A stretch of DNA of 6,122 bases from assembly GCA_900548085.1 (NCBI GenBank), contig URJF01000091.1, forward strand, positions 1 to 6,122. The letters are read 5' to 3'. Numbering within the stretch: the first letter of the stretch is position 1; every line of letters starts with the position of its first letter. Shown one piece after another: positions 1 through 4,033 of this stretch. Below the pieces are notes generated by a model. That model ran no database searches, had not been told where the DNA came from, and saw only the letters and a list, made by a program, of their open reading frames with translations. This stretch comes from an uncultured Oscillospiraceae bacterium (lineage in GTDB: Bacteria; Bacillota; Clostridia; Oscillospirales; Acutalibacteraceae). Position numbers and translations under genes: made by a program.

Positions 1-53
1 CCTGTGACCCTCTGCTTGTAAGGCAGATGCTCTCCCAGCTGAGCTATGCTCCC
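1..53 (-). tRNA. tRNA-Val (anticodon UAC), 3' end cut by the window edge
   Basis: Read on the minus strand from position 53, the sequence gives a 7-nt 5' acceptor strand GGGAGCA, TA, a D-arm with GCTC/GAGC stem and AGCTGGGA loop, and an anticodon stem TCTGC/GCAGA closing the loop CTTACAA. A five-base variable region GGGTC follows, then the first T-stem strand ACAGG. The anticodon at positions 34-36 is TAC, which decodes valine GUA and, by wobble, other GUN codons. The T-loop, the rest of the T-stem, the 3' acceptor strand and the CCA end lie outside the window, so acceptor pairing cannot be checked. It has its own promoter about 26 bases upstream and follows hslO on the same strand. The anticodon-loop identity is clear, and a pseudogene is unlikely because all visible stems pair. 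Confidence 0.93.
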
Positions 54-57
54 GTGT

Positions 58-71
58 GTCGCACTTGCGAC
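58..71 (-). other. Stem-loop in the 5' leader of the tRNA-Val transcript
   Basis: GTCGC and GCGAC form a perfect 5-bp GC-rich stem around a 4-base loop (AAGT on the minus strand). It lies between the predicted transcription start (about 72-74) and the mature tRNA 5' end at 53, so almost the whole precursor leader would fold into this hairpin, leaving only ACAC before the acceptor stem. A role in protecting the 5' end or in RNase P access is inference. The pairing itself is seen directly. Confidence 0.5.
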
Positions 72-78
72 GGTGTAT

Positions 79-107
79 ATGATACAATATTATCAATAAA
101 AAGTCAA
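79..107 (-). promoter_or_regulatory. Sigma-A-type promoter for tRNA-Val
   Basis: On the minus strand a -35 box TTGACT (102-107; 5 of 6 match to TTGACA) is followed by a 17-base AT-rich spacer and a -10 box TATCAT (79-84; 5 of 6 match to TATAAT). Spacing is optimal for the housekeeping sigma factor. Initiation would fall near 72-74, about 20 bases before the mature tRNA end. The strength of both boxes fits a stable-RNA gene. The promoter lies in the 72-base gap after hslO. Confidence 0.85.
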
Positions 108-115
108 CACTTTTT
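98..115 (-). terminator. Weak AT-rich inverted repeat after hslO, possible terminator
   Basis: AAAAAGT and ACTTTTT form a perfect 7-bp inverted repeat around a 4-base loop, 10 bases beyond the hslO stop, with a T-run on the 3' arm. Only one GC pair supports the stem, so it is much weaker than the terminator after lysA. It also overlaps the -35 box of the tRNA promoter. It may be an inefficient end signal or simply a by-product of the AT-rich promoter. No better terminator is visible between hslO and the tRNA, so readthrough into the tRNA is plausible. Confidence 0.25.
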
Positions 116-125
116 TTGCGATTTT

Positions 126-1013
126 TTAAAGTTTTTTATTTGCTCGTTTCATAAGCTCTTTTATCTCATTCGGAGTGAATGTATACTTCTTGTCGCAGAA
201 GTGACATTCAACCGTAGTATCCTCGTTGCTATCAGCCATTTCCTTTAGTGAATCAGCGCCCGTACTGATGAGAGCAACCTCTACTCTGTCCCTGGAACAG
301 TTACATTTGTAAGAAGTAGATGATTCATCCAGTTTGTCAAGTTCAATACCTTCCATAGCTTTTTTAGCAATGTCGTCTGCAGAAAATCCATTCGAAAGCA
401 TAGTAGTAACCGACGGAATGTTTTTAACGTTGTTCTCGATTATATCTATTATACTGTCATCACATCCCGGCAGAAGTTGAATAATAAATCCGCCTGCCTT
501 TTTCACTGTTAAATCCGGATTAACAAGTACCCCGAGAGCGCAAACTGACGGCGTTTGTTCACTCGTTGCAAAATAGTTGGTTATATCCTCTGCTATTTCA
601 CCGCTGACAATAGGCGTTTGTCCAACATAAGGCTCTCTCATTCCGATATCTTTAATAACATAAAGTGTGCCGTTGGTTCCTACAACCCCTTTAACATCGA
701 GCTTTCCAGAGTCATTAAGCTGAATTTCTACAATCTTGTTTTGGACATAAGCTCTTACATTACCATTGTAGTCTGATACAGCAATAATATCTCCACAAGG
801 TCCGCCACCGTTAATTCTGACTGTTATTGAGTCGTCTTTATTTTTCAGCATATCACCCATCATAGATGCCGCTGTAGCAAGTCTGCCTAACGCAGCAGTA
901 ACAGTAGCAGATGTCTTATGTATCTGCTCCATTTTTGAAATAACATCCGTAGAGTCGGTAGCTATAACAAAAGCAGAGCCGTCTTTAGTAATATATCTTA
1001 CGATTTTTCCCAT
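126..1013 (-). CDS. hslO: Hsp33 redox-regulated holdase chaperone
   Basis: This is cytosolic Hsp33, a chaperone that is switched on by oxidation and holds unfolding proteins. The 295-residue length is typical. The N-terminal core is recognisable, including GREPYVGQTP-like (124-134, here GMREPYVGQTP) and SGEIAEDITNYFATSEQTPS (137-156). The segment around residues 158-184 carries the conserved LGVLVNPD and AGGFIIQLLPGC. The C-terminal zinc switch is complete: CXC at C237/C239 and CXXC at C270/C273. By family knowledge these four thiols bind zinc when reduced and form disulfides when active. The ATG start is preceded by AAGGA (1021-1025) with 7-base spacing; this site lies in the last codons of the methyltransferase, whose stop is only 3 bases upstream. 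It is therefore probably co-transcribed and translationally coupled with that gene. The call is secure; the benefit of an oxidation sensor in a presumed anaerobe is inference. Confidence 0.97.
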   Translation of the reverse strand: MGKIVRYITKDGSAFVIATDSTDVISKMEQIHKTSATVTAALGRLATAASMMGDMLKNKDDSITVRINGGGPCGDIIAVSDYNGNVRAYVQNKIVEIQLNDSGKLDVKGVVGTNGTLYVIKDIGMREPYVGQTPIVSGEIAEDITNYFATSEQTPSVCALGVLVNPDLTVKKAGGFIIQLLPGCDDSIIDIIENNVKNIPSVTTMLSNGFSADDIAKKAMEGIELDKLDESSTSYKCNCSRDRVEVALISTGADSLKEMADSNEDTTVECHFCDKKYTFTPNEIKELMKRANKKL

Positions 1014-1016
1014 AAA

Positions 1017-1760
1017 TTATTCCTTCTTACATACAAAAAATACTCTCTCGGAGTTCTCTTTAGGTGGCTCGAATGATAAGTCATCATAAATAGCACAGAC
1101 AGAAAATCCTGTTTCTTCCAACATTGCTTTTAGAAAATCAATATCATATGCCTTTTCGAAAAACTCCTCGCTGTGTCTAATGTATACATCGCCGGTTTGA
1201 ACAAAAAAGTCCAGCATTATCCTAACCAAATTATCGTCGTATTGTTCGTTGTCCCATGCGAGAAAAAAATCATCCTCATCAAAAATAAATGAATTATCGC
1301 CTAGGATTTTTTTGTGTTTGTAAACCGTGTTCACATCGAACACGAATACACCACCGTCTTTGATATACGAAAAAACATTACTGAACAATTTAGCAACATC
1401 GGCATCATCTGTAATATGATTTACTGTATCCAATGTTGAAATGCACGCATCAACACGGCTTAAAGGACTAAATTCTTCTATTTTTTCATTTATTAACGAA
1501 AAGTCACAGCCTGCATCAGAAAGCTTGTTATAAGCCACGCTAAGCATATCTTCGGACAAATCGACTCCGGTCAGCCGAAATGAGTCTTTTGCAAGTGGCA
1601 ATGACAACGAACAAGTGCCGCAACCAAGGTCTACCAAATCTCCATGCTCAACACCAGCAATGTGCAGAATCTTGCGGATATAAGATGTTCTGGCAGAATA
1701 ATCGACATTATCAGTCAGTTTGTCATAAAATTCAGCAAAACAACCGTTATAACTGCTCAT
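1017..1760 (-). CDS. Class I SAM-dependent methyltransferase (YqeM-like), substrate unknown
   Basis: This is a 247-residue Rossmann-fold methyltransferase. The N-terminus (CFAEFYDKLTDNVDYSART, about 7-25) resembles the 'FA..YD.L....Y..W' opening of YqeM-type enzymes. Motif I is LVDLGCGTCSLSLPLA (42-57). The acidic motif II residue is D67 in TGVDLSEDML, and DACISTLDTVNHI (104-116) is in the motif IV region. A hydrophobic strand with GGVFVFDVNT follows at 136-145. The third glycine of the usual GxGxG loop is replaced by C50. I chose the ATG at 1760 because it begins at the family's conserved region. An in-frame start as far up as 1826 exists but would overlap yerC by 80 bases without a good ribosome site. 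The site before 1760 is only GA-rich (AGAAGA). The start overlaps the yerC end by 14 nt, and the stop is 3 nt before hslO, so it sits mid-operon. The substrate (small molecule, RNA or protein) cannot be told from sequence. Confidence 0.88.
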   Translation of the reverse strand: MSSYNGCFAEFYDKLTDNVDYSARTSYIRKILHIAGVEHGDLVDLGCGTCSLSLPLAKDSFRLTGVDLSEDMLSVAYNKLSDAGCDFSLINEKIEEFSPLSRVDACISTLDTVNHITDDADVAKLFSNVFSYIKDGGVFVFDVNTVYKHKKILGDNSFIFDEDDFFLAWDNEQYDDNLVRIMLDFFVQTGDVYIRHSEEFFEKAYDIDFLKAMLEETGFSVCAIYDDLSFEPPKENSERVFFVCKKE

Positions 1761-2067
1761 CGTCTTCTGTTTTCTCATCTTTGACATCAATGCGTTCAAA
1801 GATTTTATCATAACCGTCACAGCCATATTGCAACGATCTGTTCACCCTGCTAATAGTAGCAGTAGACGCACCGGTTTTATTAACTATGTCTGTATAGACG
1901 CACTTTTCGGACAGCATTTTAGCCACAACAATACGCTGAGAAAGGGTTTTGAGCTCCTGTACTGTACATAAATCCTCAAAGAAATCATAACATTCTTCGG
2001 TATTCTCTAAAGCCAAAACAGCCTTAAACAAAAAGTCTACATTTTCATCCTTAAGTTTATTGTTCAT
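1747..2067 (-). CDS. yerC: TrpR-related DNA-binding regulator, YerC/YecD family
   Basis: This 106-residue protein is a helical TrpR-superfamily repressor-like protein of the YerC/YecD type. Typical features are the N-terminal helices (FLFKAVLALENTEECYDFFEDLCT, about 12-35, given here only as a landmark), ELKTLSQRIVVAKML (38-52), and a helix-turn-helix YTDIVNKTGASTATISRVNR (58-77). The tail (94-105) is highly acidic and overlaps the next gene. The ATG at 2067 is preferred because AAGGA (2074-2078) lies 6 bases upstream. A TTG at 2073 also opens the frame but would abut that site. The gene is first in its unit, directly behind its own promoter, and is followed by a methyltransferase and hslO. 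The family's ligand and regulon are not established to my knowledge; the lack of trp genes here gives no reason to assume tryptophan. The family call is strong, the function unknown. Confidence 0.92.
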   Translation of the reverse strand: MNNKLKDENVDFLFKAVLALENTEECYDFFEDLCTVQELKTLSQRIVVAKMLSEKCVYTDIVNKTGASTATISRVNRSLQYGCDGYDKIFERIDVKDEKTEDDEQL

Positions 2068-2085
2068 ATTCAATCCTTCTTAATA

Positions 2086-2108
2086 TGTGATATAGATATT
2101 TTAACACA
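2086..2108. promoter_or_regulatory. Imperfect palindrome over the yerC -10 box, candidate operator
   Basis: Half-sites TGTGATA (2086-2092) and TAACACA (2102-2108) are inverted repeats with one mismatch. They are separated by 9 AT-rich bases and cover the -10 box and start region of the yerC promoter. A smaller inverted repeat, aatat/atatt, lies within 2082-2100. TrpR-type proteins bind palindromes as dimers, so this could be an autoregulatory operator for YerC. The match is imperfect (7 of 11 paired positions) and AT-rich DNA makes such patterns common, so the call is tentative. Confidence 0.25.
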
Positions 2109-2126
2109 CTAATGTATGAAAGTAAA
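2098..2126 (-). promoter_or_regulatory. Promoter for the yerC-methyltransferase-hslO unit
   Basis: On the minus strand the -35 box is TTTACT (2121-2126; 4 of 6 match to TTGACA). A 17-base spacer leads to the -10 box TAAAAT (2098-2103; 5 of 6), which is preceded by TGT, giving the TGn extended -10 element. Transcription would start near 2090-2092, leaving a short leader before the yerC ribosome site at 2074-2078. The -35 box coincides with the last Ts of the upstream lysA terminator. Confidence 0.75.
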
Positions 2127-2155
2127 GAAAAAATCCCCAAAAATTTTGGGGATTT
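2124..2155 (-). terminator. Strong intrinsic terminator after lysA
   Basis: AAATCCCCAAA pairs perfectly with TTTGGGGATTT (11 bp, arms at 2145-2155 and 2131-2141) around a 3-base loop. A T-rich stretch TTTCTTT follows, so the RNA carries six consecutive Us after GGGGA. It begins 5 bases after the lysA stop codon and closes the lon-engB-lysA unit. In the opposite direction the hairpin lacks a long T-run, and no plus-strand gene approaches it. Confidence 0.93.
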
Positions 2156-2160
2156 AATAC

Positions 2161-3435
2161 TTATTCTTTAATCAATTCATCATAAAAATCAAAGCAGTCA
2201 AAGGTAGCGAAATAATCCTTAGGAGTTTCTGCTCGTCTGATTAACTGATATGAGCCATCTTCTTTGAGTAGGATTTCTGAACTTTTAAGCTTACCGTTAT
2301 AGTTATAACCCATTGAGAAACCATGTGCGCCTGTATCATGGATGAACAAAATATCGCCCATATTTATCTTAGGCAGCATTCTGTCGATAGCGAATTTGTC
2401 GCAGTTTTCACAGAGAGAACCTGTAACATCATATTTGTAGTCACATGGCTCATCTTCTTTGCCCAGTATAGTGATATGGTGATATGCGCCATATATTGCA
2501 GGTCTCATAAGATTTACTGCACATGCATCAACGCCAATATACTCTTTATGAGTGTGTTTTTCATTAATAGCTGTTGTAACAAGTCCGCCATAAGGTCCCA
2601 TCATAAATCTACCCATTTCAGTGTAGATGGCTATATCGCCCATTCCTGCCGGAACAAGTACTTCGTCATAAACCTCGTGAACTTTTTCACCGATAACAGC
2701 TATGTCATTAGGCTCTTGGTCAGGAGTGTATGGGATACCTACGCCTCCAGAAAGATTAACAAATGTGATGTTTACATCCAGTTTCTTTTTTAAATCAACA
2801 GCAAGTTCAAACAAAACCTTAGCAAGCATCGGATAATATTCATTAGTTACAGTGTTAGAGGCAAGAAATGCGTGTATACCGAATTCTTCCACACCCTTTT
2901 CTTTCATAATTTTGAAAGCTTCATAAATCTGCTCAGTGGTCATGCCGTATTTAGCATCACCGGGATTATCCATAATATCATTGCTGATTTTGAATGTTCC
3001 ACCGGGATTATATCTACAGGACATTTTTTTAGGGAGCTTGCCACAGGCTTTTTCTACAGCCTCTATGTGAGTTATATCATCAATGTTGATAATTCCGCCC
3101 AAATCGTTACAATATTTGAACTCTTGGATAGGAGTATCATTGGATGAAAACATAATGTCATCACCGACTGCACCTATTGTTTTTGCCATCATAAGCTCAG
3201 TTTTTGATGAACAGTCACAACCGCAGCCATATTCCTGCAAAATTTTAATCAAAAACGGATTTGGTGTAGCTTTTACTGCAAAATATTCCTTATATCCCTT
3301 ATTCCAAGAAAACGCCTTTTTTAATGCCTCAGCATTTTTGCGTATTCCCTTTTCATCATAAATATGAAAAGGAGTAGGAAATTCTTTAGCGATTTCCTGT
3401 GCTTTTTCTAATGACAGAAATGGTGTCTTTTTCAT
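2161..3435 (-). CDS. lysA: Diaminopimelate decarboxylase-type PLP enzyme (clostridial LysA branch)
   Basis: This is a 424-residue fold-type III (alanine-racemase-like) PLP decarboxylase. It probably converts meso-diaminopimelate to L-lysine, the last step of lysine synthesis, in the cytosol. The N-terminal TIM-barrel part holds the PLP lysine K55 in EYFAVKATPNP (50-60), the landmark CGCDCSS (71-77), H188 in GIHAFLASN (187-194), the glycine loop SGGVGIPY (229-236), and TEMGRFMMGPYG (272-283). The C-terminal beta domain supplies C342-E343 of CENCDKF (the counterpart of the canonical CESxD active-site cysteine) and Y378 in HGFSMGYNYNG (371-381). Two motifs differ from standard LysA: HAFLASN replaces HxGSQ, and EMGR replaces EPGR. 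The overall pattern matches clostridial proteins annotated as LysA, but another amino-acid or carboxy-polyamine substrate is not excluded. The ATG at 3435 has AGGAGG six bases upstream. It lies 13 nt after engB and ends at a strong terminator. Confidence 0.87.
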   Translation of the reverse strand: MKKTPFLSLEKAQEIAKEFPTPFHIYDEKGIRKNAEALKKAFSWNKGYKEYFAVKATPNPFLIKILQEYGCGCDCSSKTELMMAKTIGAVGDDIMFSSNDTPIQEFKYCNDLGGIINIDDITHIEAVEKACGKLPKKMSCRYNPGGTFKISNDIMDNPGDAKYGMTTEQIYEAFKIMKEKGVEEFGIHAFLASNTVTNEYYPMLAKVLFELAVDLKKKLDVNITFVNLSGGVGIPYTPDQEPNDIAVIGEKVHEVYDEVLVPAGMGDIAIYTEMGRFMMGPYGGLVTTAINEKHTHKEYIGVDACAVNLMRPAIYGAYHHITILGKEDEPCDYKYDVTGSLCENCDKFAIDRMLPKINMGDILFIHDTGAHGFSMGYNYNGKLKSSEILLKEDGSYQLIRRAETPKDYFATFDCFDFYDELIKE

Positions 3436-3441
3436 TCTTAT

Positions 3442-3447
3442 CCTCCT
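3442..3447 (-). promoter_or_regulatory. Ribosome binding site that sets the lysA start
   Basis: AGGAGG on the minus strand, 6 bases before the ATG at 3433-3435, is a full match to the anti-Shine-Dalgarno sequence. It lies just after the engB stop (3449-3451). It rules out the longer in-frame starts at 3456 (ATG) and 3471 (TTG), which would place this site inside the coding region and have no comparable site of their own. Confidence 0.9.
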
Positions 3448-3448
3448 A

Positions 3449-4033
3449 TTATGCATTAAAAGCCGATTCAATGCATTTTTTTATTTCATCAAGTCCGTTG
3501 CCGTTTTGTGACGAGAACGGAATAATTTTTACATCACCTGCACAGGCAAGCTCTGCCTGCGATTCCTCAAGTCTGCGCTTATATTCTTTCACCTTAAGTT
3601 TATCACTCTTTGTCATAACAATAATAAATGGAATGTTCATCTGTTGCATAAAGTCTATCATTCCGTAATCGTCGGCAGAGGGCTTATGCCTCATATCGAC
3701 TAACTGAACGACAAGTTTTATGTTTCTCCCCTGCTGAAAGTACCCCTCCATAAGTTCGCCAAAACGCTCTTTTTCGGACTTAGAGAGTTTGGCATATCCA
3801 TAACCCGGTAAATCGACAAACTTCTTACCGTCAACATCATAAAAATTGATAGTAATAGTTTTTCCGGGAACTGAACTGACTCTCGCAAGAGATTTTCTGT
3901 TAAACAATTTATTGAGCAATGAGCTTTTTCCTACATTGGAACGCCCAGCAAAAGCAATTTCGGGGATATTACCCGGTGGCAATTGGGTGGATAGGCCGTA
4001 GGATTTTTCAAATTTTGCTGTGTTGTAATTCAT
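3449..4033 (-). CDS. engB: Ribosome biogenesis GTPase EngB (YsxC/YihA)
   Basis: This 194-residue TrmE-Era-EngA-like GTPase is known from B. subtilis and E. coli to be needed for late 50S subunit assembly. All G motifs are visible: G1 GRSNVGKSS (30-38), G2 around T59 in PGKTITINF (56-64), G3 DLPGYGYAKLS (74-84), G4 TKSDK (141-145) and G5 near SSQ (174-176). The length is normal for the family. The ATG start (4031-4033) overlaps the lon TGA as ATGA, with AGGTG (4038-4042) four bases upstream. The in-frame TTG at 4051 would extend the protein by six residues with no ribosome site and is less likely. Adjacency to lon is a long-known gene order in Firmicutes, so an operon with coupled translation is expected. 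The switch-I region reads ITI where many homologues have QTI or QLI after PGKT/PGRT, a small variation. Confidence 0.96.
   Translation of the reverse strand: MNYNTAKFEKSYGLSTQLPPGNIPEIAFAGRSNVGKSSLLNKLFNRKSLARVSSVPGKTITINFYDVDGKKFVDLPGYGYAKLSKSEKERFGELMEGYFQQGRNIKLVVQLVDMRHKPSADDYGMIDFMQQMNIPFIIVMTKSDKLKVKEYKRRLEESQAELACAGDVKIIPFSSQNGNGLDEIKKCIESAFNA

Noticed and set aside
1..53. tRNA-Val as an integration site of a mobile element
   Set aside because: No integrase, direct repeat or atypical gene is seen next to it; the neighbouring genes are ordinary chromosomal genes. The DNA on the other side of the tRNA is not visible.
1761..1826. Methyltransferase start upstream of 1760
   Set aside because: The extra residues would lie deep inside yerC and fall outside the conserved family N-terminus; no good ribosome site is visible.
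2131..2155. Riboswitch or attenuator before yerC
   Set aside because: The hairpin lies upstream of the yerC promoter rather than in its leader, and it is fully explained as the lysA terminator.
2323..2793. 156-codon open frame on the plus strand, opposite lysA
   Set aside because: It is fully antisense to a strongly conserved enzyme gene, its translation resembles no known family, and no ribosome site or promoter supports it.
3436..3471. Longer lysA N-terminus from TTG 3471 or ATG 3456
   Set aside because: The AGGAGG site at 3442-3447 is ideally placed for the ATG at 3435, and the extra residues overlap engB coding without a site of their own.
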